Source: Clostridiales bacterium
GTDB lineage: Bacteria; Bacillota; Clostridia; Lachnospirales; Lachnospiraceae
Reading direction: 5' to 3'
NCBI GenBank assembly: GCA_021203365.1
Contig: JAJQBI010000019.1
Span: 1 to 64,000 of the forward strand
DNA length: 64,000 bases
The position numbers and the translations under genes were made by a program. A model generated the notes under the pieces. That model worked only from the letters and a program-made list of their open reading frames with translations. It had not been told where the DNA came from and ran no database searches. Below, piece after piece: positions 25,382 to 35,900 of the stretch. The stretch's first letter is position 1, and the number at the start of each line of letters is the position of its first letter.

Positions 25382-26463
25382 TACGCATTTTCCTCCTCAA
25401 ATTTTTTCATAAAGGCAACCAGGGCTTCCACTCCGGCTTTGGGCATGGCATTGTAAATGCTGGCGCGCATGCCGCCCACCGTGCGGTGGCCTTTTAAGTT
25501 CACAAGACCGGCCGCCGTCGCCTCTTTTACAAATTTTGCGTCCATTTCCTTATCTCCGGTGACGAAAGGAACATTCATCAGAGAACGATCCTCGGGCACC
25601 ACCGTGCCGTGGAAAAGCTTACTCTCATCCAGGAAATCATAAAGAATTTTCGCCTTCTCCTCATTGCGTCTCTTCATTTCCTCCAGGCCGCCCATGGACT
25701 TCAGCCATTTAAACACCTTTCCGCACATGTAAATGCAGTAGGCATTGGGGGTATTGTAAAGAGAACCCGCATCCGCATGGGTCTTATAGGTCAGCATGGT
25801 AGGCGTTCCCGGAAGGACATCCTCTGTGATCAGATCCTCGCGGATGATCACAATCACCATACCCGCAGGGCCAATGTTCTTCTGCACGCCGCCATAGATA
25901 ATGCCATACTTCGTCACATCCACCGGCTCGGAAAGGAAACAGGAGGATACGTCCGCCACCAGGGTTTTGCCCTTGGTGTTGGGAAGCTGCCTGTATTTGG
26001 TTCCGTAAATCGTATTGTTTTCACAGATGTATACATAATCCGCGTCCGGGCTGACCGGCAGGTCGCTGACGTCCGGAATATAGGAAAAGGTCTTATCTTC
26101 GGAGGAGGCGATCTTATTCACCTTCCCGTATTTCTGCGCCTCCTGATATGCCTTCTTTGCCCACTGTCCGGTCACAATATAATCCGCCACCTTATTCTTC
26201 ATAAGATTCATGGGAATCATGGCAAACTGCTGGGATGCGCCGCCCTGAAGGAACAGCACCTTATAGTTATCCGGAATGTTCATCAGATCACGGAGATCCT
26301 TTTCCGCCGTGTCAATGATCTCCTTAAAGGCCGCGCTCCGGTGGCTCATCTCCATGACAGACATACCGGTTCCATTGTAATCCAGCATCTCTTCCGCCGC
26401 TTCTTTCAATACCTCTTCCGGAAGGACCGCCGGTCCCGCGGAAAAATTATACACTCTGCTCAT
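25381..26463 (-). CDS. serC: Phosphoserine aminotransferase
   Basis: The 360-residue PLP enzyme has the family opening YNFSAGPAVLPEEVL and the PLP-lysine region IIYGGVQKNIGPAGMVIVII. It converts 3-phosphohydroxypyruvate to phosphoserine, the step after SerA. The start lies inside the end of ilvB (17 bp overlap), with AGGAGG upstream, so translation is probably coupled. No serB is present in the window. Confidence 0.97.
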   Translation of the reverse strand: MSRVYNFSAGPAVLPEEVLKEAAEEMLDYNGTGMSVMEMSHRSAAFKEIIDTAEKDLRDLMNIPDNYKVLFLQGGASQQFAMIPMNLMKNKVADYIVTGQWAKKAYQEAQKYGKVNKIASSEDKTFSYIPDVSDLPVSPDADYVYICENNTIYGTKYRQLPNTKGKTLVADVSSCFLSEPVDVTKYGIIYGGVQKNIGPAGMVIVIIREDLITEDVLPGTPTMLTYKTHADAGSLYNTPNAYCIYMCGKVFKWLKSMGGLEEMKRRNEEKAKILYDFLDESKLFHGTVVPEDRSLMNVPFVTGDKEMDAKFVKEATAAGLVNLKGHRTVGGMRASIYNAMPKAGVEALVAFMKKFEEENA

Positions 26464-28138
26464 TGTTCTTCATATCCTCCTCGTCAAAAACATCTTCCAG
26501 GCTTGCGCCCGCCGGAACCATGGGAAATACGCTGAGATCCTGGTCGATCAGGCAGTCCAGCACAATGGGCTTTTTCGCCTCCAGGGCTCTGCGCAGCGCA
26601 GGCTCCACTTCCTCTTTACTGGTTACGCGGATGGCTTCGGCTCCCATAGCCTCCGAAACCTTCACAAAATCCACTGAATCATTGAGCACCGTGGCGGAAT
26701 AGCGCTGACCGTAAAACAGAGTCTGCCACTGACGCACCATTCCAAGCACATGGTTGTTCATGATGATCTGGATCAGAGGTCTGCCGCAGCGCACAGCCGT
26801 GGCAATCTCATTCATGTTCATGCGGAAGCATCCGTCGCCGGCAATGTTGACCACTGTCTTTTCCGGCCTTCCGGTTTTCGCTCCGATGGCGGCTCCAAGG
26901 CCGTAGCCCATGGTGCCAAGGCCGCCGGAAGTGATCAGAGTTCTGGGCTCCTTGAATTTATAATACTGGGCCGTCCACATCTGATGCTGTCCCACATCTG
27001 TCGTGATGATGGCGTCCCCCTTTGTCATCTCATAAAGCTTTTCTATGATATAGGGACCGGTGAGCTGGGTCTGATCATACTGAAGGGGATATTTCTCCTT
27101 CAGTTCCTGAATGTGAGCTATCCATTCCGGATGAGCTTTCTCCGGAACCTCATAGAGAAGCCGCCGCAGAACCTCTTTCAGGTCTCCCTCAATGCTCTGA
27201 TCCACGATCACGTTTTTGTTGATTTCCGCCGCATCAATGTCCACCTGAAGAATCTTCGCGTTCTTCGCGAAGGTCTGTGTATTGCCGGTCACGCGGTCGC
27301 TGAAACGCGCGCCAAGAACGATCAGAAGGTCGCACTGCGTAACGCCCAGATCGGAGGCCTTGGTTCCGTGCATGCCCAGCATGCCGGTATACAGGGGATC
27401 CTCCCCGGGAAAAACACCCTTGCCCATAAGGCTGTCACACACCGGTGCCTGAATGCGGTGCGCCAGCTCCCGCACCTCATTCTCCGCCCCGGAGATCACC
27501 GCTCCCCCGCCTACAAAGATAAACGGACGCTCCGCGGCCTTAATCATGGCAATGGCCGCGTTTACATCATCCTGATGGATATCCCGGGTCTCCCGGTTGA
27601 CCGTGGCCGGACGGCGGGGTGTATATTCATACTTTCCTCCCGTCACGTCCTTGGTCACGTCCACAAGAACCGGGCCCGGCCGACCGCTTTTCGCAATGTA
27701 AAAGGCGCGCCGGATGGTATCCGCAAGCTTTGTGATATCCTTTACAATAAAGCTGTATTTCGTCACGGGCATGACAATCCCCGCAATGTCCACCTCCTGG
27801 AAGGAGTCCTTTCCCAGCAGGGACCGCCCCACATTGGCGGTGATGGCCACCAGGGGCACAGAATCCATATAGGCAGTGGCGATTCCGGTTACAAGGTTTG
27901 TCGCGCCCGGTCCGGAGGTCGCCATACAAACTCCCACCTTGCCGGTGGCGCGGGCATAGCCGTCCGCCGCGTGGGAGGCGCCCTGCTCATGAGAGGTCAG
28001 GATATGGGTGATCTGATCCCTGTATTCATAAAGGGCGTCATACACATTAAGAATCGCACCGCCCGGATATCCGAACACAGTGTCCACGCCCTGCTCCCTG
28101 AGACACTCCACAATAATTTCCGCACCTGTAAGCTGCAT
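26447..28138 (-). CDS. ilvB: Acetolactate synthase, large (catalytic) subunit
   Basis: The 563-residue ThDP enzyme has the N-terminal catalytic-Glu region (YPGGAILNVYDALYEYRDQI, TSHEQGASHAADGYARATGK) and the ThDP/Mg motif GDGCFRMNMNEIATAVRCG. It makes acetolactate or acetohydroxybutyrate for valine, leucine and isoleucine. TAAGGAGGATGAATGC precedes the ATG. It lies 13 bp after ilvD. No regulatory subunit gene ilvN accompanies it here. Confidence 0.97.
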   Translation of the reverse strand: MQLTGAEIIVECLREQGVDTVFGYPGGAILNVYDALYEYRDQITHILTSHEQGASHAADGYARATGKVGVCMATSGPGATNLVTGIATAYMDSVPLVAITANVGRSLLGKDSFQEVDIAGIVMPVTKYSFIVKDITKLADTIRRAFYIAKSGRPGPVLVDVTKDVTGGKYEYTPRRPATVNRETRDIHQDDVNAAIAMIKAAERPFIFVGGGAVISGAENEVRELAHRIQAPVCDSLMGKGVFPGEDPLYTGMLGMHGTKASDLGVTQCDLLIVLGARFSDRVTGNTQTFAKNAKILQVDIDAAEINKNVIVDQSIEGDLKEVLRRLLYEVPEKAHPEWIAHIQELKEKYPLQYDQTQLTGPYIIEKLYEMTKGDAIITTDVGQHQMWTAQYYKFKEPRTLITSGGLGTMGYGLGAAIGAKTGRPEKTVVNIAGDGCFRMNMNEIATAVRCGRPLIQIIMNNHVLGMVRQWQTLFYGQRYSATVLNDSVDFVKVSEAMGAEAIRVTSKEEVEPALRRALEAKKPIVLDCLIDQDLSVFPMVPAGASLEDVFDEEDMKNNEQSV

Positions 28139-28151
28139 GCATTCATCCTCC

Positions 28152-29825
28152 TTATTCAGCCTTCGGAACCTCGAGGATCGCGCCCCGGTTTCCGGAGGTT
28201 ACCATGGCAGAGTATCTGGCCAGATAACCGGTGGTTACCTGAGGCTCTCTGGGCTGCCATTTTTCTCTTCTGGCTTCCAGCTCCTCATCGGAAAGCTTTA
28301 CTTCCAGTCGAAGAGCGGGAATATTGATACTGATTATGTCTCCGTCCTCCAGAAGGGCAATGGGGCCTCCCACAGCCGCCTCCGGAGAGACATGTCCGAT
28401 GGAGGCGCCTCTGGAGGCACCGCTGAATCGTCCGTCCGTGATCAGTGCCACACAGGACCCCAGTCCCATGCCGGCAATGGCGGAGGTTGGGTTCAGCATT
28501 TCCCGCATGCCCGGACCTCCCTTGGGTCCCTCATAACGGATCACCACCACATCCCCGGCTACAATTTTTCCGCCCTTGATGGCGGCGATGGCGTCCTCTT
28601 CACAGTCGAAAACCCGGGCCGGTCCCTCGTGAACCATCATTTCCGGAGCTACCGCCGAACGCTTCACCACACTTCCGTCCGGGGCCAGATTCCCTTTCAG
28701 AACCGCAAGTCCGCCGGTCGGACTGTATGGATTGTCAATGGGCCGGATCACCTGCGGATTCAGGTTCTCGCATCCGGCAATATTTTCTCCCACGGTCTTC
28801 CCTGTAACTGTCATACAGTCCGTATGAAGAAGACCTTTTTTGTTCAGCTCATTCATAACCGCGTAAACACCGCCGGCCTCATTCAGATCCTCCATGTAGG
28901 TGGGACCCGCAGGCGCCAGATGGCAAAGATTGGGAGTCTTTTCACTGATTCCGTTGGCAAAGCTGATATCAAAATCCATTCCGATCTCATGGGCAATGGC
29001 CGGAAGATGGAGCATACTGTTGGTGGAACAGCCCAGCGCCATATCCACAGTCAGCGCATTCAGAATGGCATCCTCGGTCATAATATCCCGGGGACGGATG
29101 TTTCGTCTGTACATCTCCATCACCTGCATGCCGGCTTCCTTGGCAAGGCGGATCCGGGCAGAGTAAACTGCAGGAATGGTCCCGTTTCCCTGAAGGCCCA
29201 TGCCCAGCGCCTCGGTCAGACAATTCATACTGTTGGCCGTATACATTCCGGAGCAGGAACCACAGGTGGGACAGGCTTTATTTTCAAATTCTGTGAGGCC
29301 TTCCTCGGAAAGGGTTCCGGCTGCGTAGGAGCCCACTGCCTCAAACATACTGGAAAGACTGGTTTTATGTCCGTGAATATGCCCCGCCAGCATGGGACCG
29401 CCGCTTACAAATACGGTTGGAACATTAATCCTGGCCGCAGCCATGAGAAGTCCCGGAACGTTTTTGTCACAGTTGGGTACCATCACCAGAGCGTCAAACT
29501 GGTGGGCAATGGCCATGGCTTCCGTGGAATCTGCGATCAGATCCCTTGTCACCAGAGAATATTTCATTCCGATATGCCCCATGGCAATTCCGTCGCACAC
29601 GGCAATGGCCGGAAAAACCACCGGCACACCGCCCGCCATGGCAACGCCCTGTTTTACGGCGTTTACAATTTTATCCAGATTCATATGGCCTGGAACGATT
29701 TCATTATAGGAGCTTACGATTCCCACCAGGGGGCGGTCCATCTCCTCCTTTGTCATTCCCAGCGCATTAAACAGAGAACGGTGCGGCGCCTGCTGGGAGC
29801 CTTTTTTTACAGCATCACTTTTCAT
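28152..29825 (-). CDS. ilvD: Dihydroxyacid dehydratase
   Basis: The 557-residue Fe-S dehydratase has the cluster cysteines in [17 protein letters not shown] and [20 protein letters not shown], and the late [20 protein letters not shown]. It forms the 2-keto acids of valine and isoleucine. GAAAGGAATAAAAAT precedes the ATG. It lies 91 bp downstream of leuB in the same operon. Confidence 0.98.
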   Translation of the reverse strand: MKSDAVKKGSQQAPHRSLFNALGMTKEEMDRPLVGIVSSYNEIVPGHMNLDKIVNAVKQGVAMAGGVPVVFPAIAVCDGIAMGHIGMKYSLVTRDLIADSTEAMAIAHQFDALVMVPNCDKNVPGLLMAAARINVPTVFVSGGPMLAGHIHGHKTSLSSMFEAVGSYAAGTLSEEGLTEFENKACPTCGSCSGMYTANSMNCLTEALGMGLQGNGTIPAVYSARIRLAKEAGMQVMEMYRRNIRPRDIMTEDAILNALTVDMALGCSTNSMLHLPAIAHEIGMDFDISFANGISEKTPNLCHLAPAGPTYMEDLNEAGGVYAVMNELNKKGLLHTDCMTVTGKTVGENIAGCENLNPQVIRPIDNPYSPTGGLAVLKGNLAPDGSVVKRSAVAPEMMVHEGPARVFDCEEDAIAAIKGGKIVAGDVVVIRYEGPKGGPGMREMLNPTSAIAGMGLGSCVALITDGRFSGASRGASIGHVSPEAAVGGPIALLEDGDIISINIPALRLEVKLSDEELEARREKWQPREPQVTTGYLARYSAMVTSGNRGAILEVPKAE

Positions 29826-29916
29826 ATTTTTATTCCTTTCTCACAGGAGGCTGCGGACAGCCTCCGGCACAAAAAACAGAACTTTCATCTCACCCGGTTC
29901 CGGCAGAAAACAGGAA

Positions 29917-31002
29917 TCAGATGATTTCCGCCGCGATCCGGTCGCCCATCTCCGCGGTCCCTACACAGACACAGCCGTCAGACATAATGTCGACCGTGCG
30001 ATATCCCTTCTGCAAAACCTTCCGGACCGCGTCCTCCACCGCATCTGCTTCCCGGTCCAGATCCAGGGAATAGCGAAGCATCATGGCCGCGGAGAGAATG
30101 GTGGCGATGGGGTTCGCCTTATCCTGTCCCGCGATGTCCGGTGCGGAACCGTGGCTGGGCTCATACAGGCCGAGCCGGGTCTCATTCAGACTTGCAGAGG
30201 AAAGCATCCCGATGGATCCGGTGATCATGCTGGCTTCGTCGGAGAGAATATCCCCGAACATGTTCTCTGTCAGGATCACGTCAAACTGGGCCGGATCCCG
30301 CACCAGCTGCATGGCGCAGTTATCCACCAGCATATGGCTCAGGGATACGTCCGGATAATCCTTCGCCACCTCTTCCACCACACTTCTCCACAGTCTGGAG
30401 GAATCCAGCACATTGGCCTTGTCCACACTGGTCAGCTGCTTCCTGCGCTTCCGGGCAGTCTCGAAAGCCCGGACGGCAATCCTGCGGATTTCATTCTCAT
30501 TATAAGTAAGGGTGTCCACCGCAGTTCTCACCCCGTCTATTTCCTCTGTCTTTCTCGCTCCAAAATAAAGACCTCCGGTCAGTTCCCGGACAATAATCAG
30601 ATCAAAACCATCCCCGATAATATCATCCCGCAGCGGGCAGGCGCCCCGAAGCTCATTGTAGAGGTAAGCCGGCCGCAAATTGGCAAAAAGATTCAGTGCC
30701 TTCCGTATCCCCAGAAGACCTGCCTCCGGGCGCTTTGACGGCTCCAGCTGATACCAGGGGGATGTCTTCGCGTCCCCGCCGATGGACCCCATCAGAACCG
30801 CGTCTGAAGCCTTCGCCTCCTCAACCGCCTCAGCAGTCAGGGGAACTCCGTGTACATCGATGGAGGCTCCCCCAAGCAAAACTTCTTTATATAGAAAGGT
30901 ATGTCCATATTTTTCGCAGACCGTATCCAGGATTTTTTTTGCCTCCCGGACAATTTCTGGTCCGATCCCGTCGCCGGGGATCAGGGCAATCTTATACTGC
31001 AT
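29917..31002 (-). CDS. leuB: 3-isopropylmalate dehydrogenase
   Basis: The 361-residue NAD enzyme has the family opening [39 protein letters not shown] and [20 protein letters not shown]. It catalyses oxidative decarboxylation in leucine synthesis. leuA and leuCD are absent, so the pathway is split in this genome. It is the first gene of the five-gene amino-acid operon. GGGAG lies 12 bp before the ATG. Palindromic element copy D lies in the 65 bp just upstream, where the promoter should be. Confidence 0.98.
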   Translation of the reverse strand: MQYKIALIPGDGIGPEIVREAKKILDTVCEKYGHTFLYKEVLLGGASIDVHGVPLTAEAVEEAKASDAVLMGSIGGDAKTSPWYQLEPSKRPEAGLLGIRKALNLFANLRPAYLYNELRGACPLRDDIIGDGFDLIIVRELTGGLYFGARKTEEIDGVRTAVDTLTYNENEIRRIAVRAFETARKRRKQLTSVDKANVLDSSRLWRSVVEEVAKDYPDVSLSHMLVDNCAMQLVRDPAQFDVILTENMFGDILSDEASMITGSIGMLSSASLNETRLGLYEPSHGSAPDIAGQDKANPIATILSAAMMLRYSLDLDREADAVEDAVRKVLQKGYRTVDIMSDGCVCVGTAEMGDRIAAEII

Positions 31003-31029
31003 GATTCTTGTTTCACTCCCTTAAAAATT

Positions 31030-31067
31030 ATGATTGAAGCGACAAAAAGTATTTTGTCGCTATGATA
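31030..31067 (+). repeat. Palindromic element copy D, short form
   Basis: ATGATTGAAGCGACAAAAAG with arm TTTTGTCGC and then TATGATA: the left end of a long copy (as in A) without the remainder. It is 28 bp upstream of leuB, immediately after the yajC terminator. Confidence 0.6.
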
Positions 31068-31104
31068 AAAAGTAAGCATTGCCGCCTGTGCAATGCTCAC
31101 CGCC
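31068..31104 (-). terminator. Terminator after yajC
   Basis: On the minus strand AGCATTG and CAATGCT pair around a GC-rich loop, followed by TACTTTTTATC. It would end the tgt-yajC unit before leuB. Confidence 0.6.
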
Positions 31105-31194
31105 TTTCGTATCAATTATTTCACACGCTTCCAAACAAAGCGCGGCATTGATCCGGATCGTCTGTGATTTCCATGGGTTCCCACGGGCAAAAGG

Positions 31195-31491
31195 TCACGC
31201 GGACGCCTGGTCTGCCTTCTCAACTTCCGCGATGGCCTGTTTTCGCATGGGGATCCGGCAATTCTTATTATTGCCGAACTCTACGATCACATCCTCCTCT
31301 GTCATGTCGATGATCACACCGTAAAAACCACTGGTGGTAACAACGCTGTCGCCAACTTCCATTGCACTTAACATGGCTTCCATTTTTTTCTTTTCTTTGT
31401 TCTGGGGGCGAATCATGAGAAAATACATAATCGCAAACAGAACGACAAGCCATATGACGGTAAAGGCTAAACTTGAGCTTGATGAGTCCAT
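31195..31491 (-). CDS. yajC: Preprotein translocase accessory subunit YajC
   Basis: The 98-residue protein has one N-terminal membrane helix (LAFTVIWLVVLFAIMYFLMI), then RPQNKEKKKMEAML and the small beta domain (VGDSVVTTSGFYGVIIDM). It is the classic YajC layout, found with SecDF at the membrane. AGGAGGAAGTGGA precedes the ATG. It follows tgt, the usual neighbour. Confidence 0.96.
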   Translation of the reverse strand: MDSSSSSLAFTVIWLVVLFAIMYFLMIRPQNKEKKKMEAMLSAMEVGDSVVTTSGFYGVIIDMTEEDVIVEFGNNKNCRIPMRKQAIAEVEKADQASA

Positions 31492-31588
31492 TCCACTTCC
31501 TCCTGACTGTTATTCGAACCCGTCGGAGCCATTTCCACGGTTCCGGCCGTTTCACTGCATACTATCATACACAAAATCTTTTCTTTGT

Positions 31589-32740
31589 TCAAGAGTTTTT
31601 TATGATTTTCCCCTCTTCGAATCCTTCCAGGCGCATTTTCTTATACTCTGCGAAACGGCCGGCGTCCAGAGCCTCCCGGATTTCTTCCATCATATGATTG
31701 TAAAAATACAGATTGTGCAGCACACAAAGCCGCATTCCCAGCATCTCTCCCGCCTTCAGAAGATGGCGGATATAGGCCCGGCTGTAATGACGGCAGGCGG
31801 GACACTGGCAGTCCTCTGCGATGGGACGGGGATCCCTTTCATACCGGGCGTTAAACAGATTCCTTTTTCCCTGGTTAGTGTAAACATGGCCGTGGCGCCC
31901 GTTCCGGCTGGGATAGACGCAGTCAAAAAAGTCCACGCCTCTCTCCACTCCTTCCAGAATATTAGCCGGTGTTCCCACACCCATAAGATAGGTCGGTTTA
32001 TTCTGAGGAAGACAGGGAACCACCTCGTCCAGAATGTGATACATCTCCTCATGGCTTTCCCCCACGGCCAGGCCGCCCACCGCGTATCCATCCAGATTCA
32101 GCTCTGAGATTTCCTGGGCATGGGCGATGCGGATGTCTTCATAGATCGCTCCCTGGTTGATTCCAAAAAGAAGCTGCTCCGGATTCACTGTATCCGGCAG
32201 AGAATTCAGACGTTCCATCTCCGCTTTGCACCGGCGGAGCCAGCGGGCCGTGCGGTCCACAGACTGCTGCACATAATCCCGGTCTGCCACGCTGCTTGGG
32301 CACTCGTCAAAAGCCATGGCAATGGTGGAGCCCAGATTCGACTGAATCCTCATGCTCTCCTCCGGCCCCATAAAAATCTTCTGGCCGTCCACGTGAGAAT
32401 GAAACCACACTCCCTCTTCCCTGATTTTTCGCAGACTGGACAGGGAAAACACCTGAAAACCGCCGGAATCCGTCAGGATGGGCCGGTCCCAGACCATAAA
32501 TTTATGCAGGCCGCCCAGCTCCCGGATCAGGGTATCCCCCGGACGCACATGCAGGTGATAGGTATTGGAAAGCTGCACCTGGGTACCGATTTCCTTCAGA
32601 TCCATGGTGGACACGGCCCCCTTGATCGCCGCTGCAGTTCCCACATTCATAAACACCGGAGTCTGAATGATGCCGTGAACTGTGGCAAACTGCGCGCGCT
32701 TGGCCCGGCCTTCTGTTTTTAAGAGTTTATATTCTGCCAT
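31589..32740 (-). CDS. tgt: tRNA-guanine transglycosylase
   Basis: The 383-residue enzyme exchanges G34 for a queuosine precursor. ILTDSGGFQVFSLSSLRKI holds the catalytic-site Asp, GVDFFDCVYPSRNGRHGHVY the second Asp, and CQCPACRHYSRAYIRHL the zinc ligands. AAAGGACTTTCAGAA precedes the ATG. It is the first gene of the tgt-yajC unit, divergent from the dehydratase activase gene. Confidence 0.98.
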   Translation of the reverse strand: MAEYKLLKTEGRAKRAQFATVHGIIQTPVFMNVGTAAAIKGAVSTMDLKEIGTQVQLSNTYHLHVRPGDTLIRELGGLHKFMVWDRPILTDSGGFQVFSLSSLRKIREEGVWFHSHVDGQKIFMGPEESMRIQSNLGSTIAMAFDECPSSVADRDYVQQSVDRTARWLRRCKAEMERLNSLPDTVNPEQLLFGINQGAIYEDIRIAHAQEISELNLDGYAVGGLAVGESHEEMYHILDEVVPCLPQNKPTYLMGVGTPANILEGVERGVDFFDCVYPSRNGRHGHVYTNQGKRNLFNARYERDPRPIAEDCQCPACRHYSRAYIRHLLKAGEMLGMRLCVLHNLYFYNHMMEEIREALDAGRFAEYKKMRLEGFEEGKIIKNS

Positions 32741-32830
32741 TTCTGAAAGTCCTTTCTTTTTCTATTGCCTGTCCATCATCATATCATACTTTCAGAGGCT
32801 GAGCCATACCGGTTTTGTCAAACTTTTACA

Positions 32831-32859
32831 TTGATTAATTCCCACCGTTATCGTATAAT
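32831..32859 (+). promoter_or_regulatory. Promoter of the dehydratase activase gene
   Basis: TTGATT (32831-32836), 17 bp, TATAAT (32854-32859), about 110 bp before the start codon. Confidence 0.65.
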
Positions 32860-32969
32860 AGGAAACTGTGAAGCGAGAATCTATCCCTTTATATATAGAA
32901 CAAATGACACAATCGACCGGCCAGAATTTTCGCCGGTCTGTACTTTAAGAGGAGGCATATAATCAGTTT

Positions 32970-35900
32970 ATGAAGAAACACACACTCGGAATCGACATCG
33001 GTTCCACCACTGTCAAAATCGCAATCCTCGACGAAGAGGAGAATCTCCTGTTCGCCGACTATGAAAGGCATTTTGCAAACATCCAGGAAACACTCGCAGA
33101 TCTTCTCCAGAAGGCCTGCGCCGAGCTGGGAGAACTTACCGTTTCTCCGGTGATCACAGGCTCCGGCGGACTTACCCTGGCCAACCACCTGGAGGTTCCC
33201 TTTGTCCAGGAGGTCATCGCTGTCTCCACAGCCCTGCAGAAGATCGCTCCAAAGACCGATGTGGCCATTGAGCTGGGCGGAGAAGACGCCAAGATCATCT
33301 ACTTTGAGGGCGGAAACATCGAACAGCGTATGAACGGCATCTGTGCCGGCGGCACCGGTTCCTTCATCGACCAGATGGCTTCCCTCCTTCAGACCGACGC
33401 CTCCGGTCTGAACGAATACGCGAAGAATTACAAGGCTCTCTACACCATCGCCGCCCGCTGCGGCGTGTTCGCCAAAACCGATATCCAGCCCCTGATCAAC
33501 GACGGAGCCACGAAGGAAGACCTGTCCGCCTCCATTTTCCAGGCGGTCGTAAATCAGACCATCTCCGGTCTGGCCTGCGGGAAGCCTATCCGTGGCCATG
33601 TGGCCTTTCTGGGCGGTCCCCTTCATTTCCTTTCCGAGCTGAAGCAGGCCTTTATCCGTACACTGAAGCTGGATGAGGAGCACACCATTGCCCCGGAAAA
33701 TTCCCACCTTTTCGCGGCCATGGGATCCGCCATGAACGCGAAGGAGGAGGTGGAGGTTTCTCTCTCCGGTCTTTGTGAACGTCTGCGGGGCACCATCAAG
33801 CTGGACTTTGAGGTGGCCCGGATGGAGCCTCTTTTTGAGTCTGAGGAGGACTACCAGGCCTTCCACCAGCGGCAGAGCGTGTACCAGGTGCGCACCGGCG
33901 ACCTGGTCTCCTATCGGGGGAACTGCTACCTGGGCATCGACGCCGGCTCCACCACCACCAAAACCGCCCTGATCGGAGAGGACGGTTCCCTTTTGTACTC
34001 CTTTTACAGCAACAACAACGGCAATCCGCTGAAAACCACCATCCGCTCCATCCAGGAAATATATTCTCTCCTGCCGGAGGGGGCAAGGATCGCCTATTCC
34101 TGCTCCACAGGCTACGGTGAGGCCCTGATCAAGGCCGCACTCCTGCTGGATGAGGGAGAGGTGGAGACCATCTCCCACTACTACGCGGCCGCCTTCTTTG
34201 ACCCGGAGGTAGACTGTATTCTGGATATCGGCGGGCAGGATATGAAATGCATCAAGATTCGCAATGGGGCTGTGGACAGCGTCCAGCTGAACGAGGCCTG
34301 CTCCTCCGGCTGCGGTTCCTTTATTGAGACCTTTGCCAAATCCCTGAACTACACCATTCAGGATTTCGCCAGAGCTGCCCTTTTCGCCAGACACCCCATC
34401 GACCTGGGCACCCGCTGCACCGTATTTATGAATTCCAAGGTCAAGCAGGCACAGAAGGAAGGAGCGGAGGTCTCTGACATTTCCGCCGGCCTGGCCTACT
34501 CCGTGATCAAAAATGCCTTATATAAGGTGATCAAGGTTTCCGACGCCTCGGAACTCGGGAAGCACATAGTGGTCCAGGGCGGTACCTTCTATAATGACGC
34601 CGTTCTGCGAAGCTTTGAAAAAATCGCCCAGTGTCAGGCCATCCGCCCGGATATCGCGGGAATCATGGGCGCCTTTGGCGCGGCTCTTATCGCCCGGGAG
34701 CGCTATGAGGAAGGCCGGGAAACCACCATGCTTTCCTCCGAAAAGGTAAACGCTCTGAAGTACACCACCTCCATGGCCAACTGCAAGGGCTGTACCAACA
34801 ACTGCCGCCTGACCATCAGCAAATTTTCCGGCGGCCGCCAGTACATCAGCGGAAACCGCTGTGAGCGCGGCATCGGAAAAGAAAAAAACAAGGATCACAT
34901 TCCCAATCTTTTTGAATACAAATATAAAAGGCTGTTTTCCTACAAACCTCTCACTGCCGACAAGGCCGTGCGGGGAAAGGTCGGCATCCCCCGGGTGCTG
35001 AATATGTTTGAGAACTATCCCTTCTGGTTTACCTTCTTTACGGAGCTGAACTACCAGGTGGTACTCTCCCCCACCTCCACCCGGAAAATTTATGAGCTGG
35101 GCATTGAATCCATTCCCAGCGAGTCTGAGTGCTATCCGGCCAAGCTGGCCCACGGACACGTGACCTGGCTGATCCGCAAGGGTGTGAAGTTTATTTTTTA
35201 CCCCTGTGTTCCCTATGAGCGCACAGAGTTTCCGGAGGCCGTAAACCACTACAACTGCCCCATAGTGACTTCCTACGCGGAGAATATCAAGAACAATGTG
35301 GATGAGTTAAACGACCCGTCCATTGATTTCCGCAATCCCTTTATGTCCTTCACCTCCGAAGAGATCCTGACCCGCCGCCTGGTGGAGATTTTTAAGGGCG
35401 AGATCCCCGAGAATGAGGTAAAAGACGCGGCGCATAAGGCCTGGGAAGAGCTGGCTGCCGCCCGCCTGGATGTGCAGAAAAAGGGCGAGGAAACCCTGGA
35501 ATACATGAAAAAGACCGGGCGACGGGGCATTGTCCTGGCCGGCCGCCCCTACCACATTGACCCGGAGATCCATCACGGAATCCCGGATCTGATCAACAGC
35601 TACGGTCTGGCCGTTTTCACCGAAGATTCCATCTCCCATCTGGGAGAGGTAGAGCGCCCGCTACGGGTCAATGATCAGTGGATGTATCACTCCCGCCTGT
35701 ACGCGGCGGCGAATTTTGTCAAAACACGGGACGACCTGGATCTGGTACAGCTGAATTCCTTTGGCTGCGGACTGGACGCTGTCACTACGGACGAGGTCAA
35801 TGAAATTCTGGAGGGCAGCGGAAAGATTTATACCTGCCTGAAAATCGACGAGGTCAACAACCTGGGCGCGGCGAGGATCCGCATCCGCTCTCTTCTGGCC

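Noticed and set aside
28080-29924. Plus-strand frame of 614 codons opposite ilvD
   Set aside because: Antisense of a well-conserved gene; no start signal or recognisable domain.
32889-34394. Minus-strand open frame of 501 codons opposite the activase
   Set aside because: It is Gly/Val/Leu-rich with no motif and is explained by the codon use of the activase on the plus strand.
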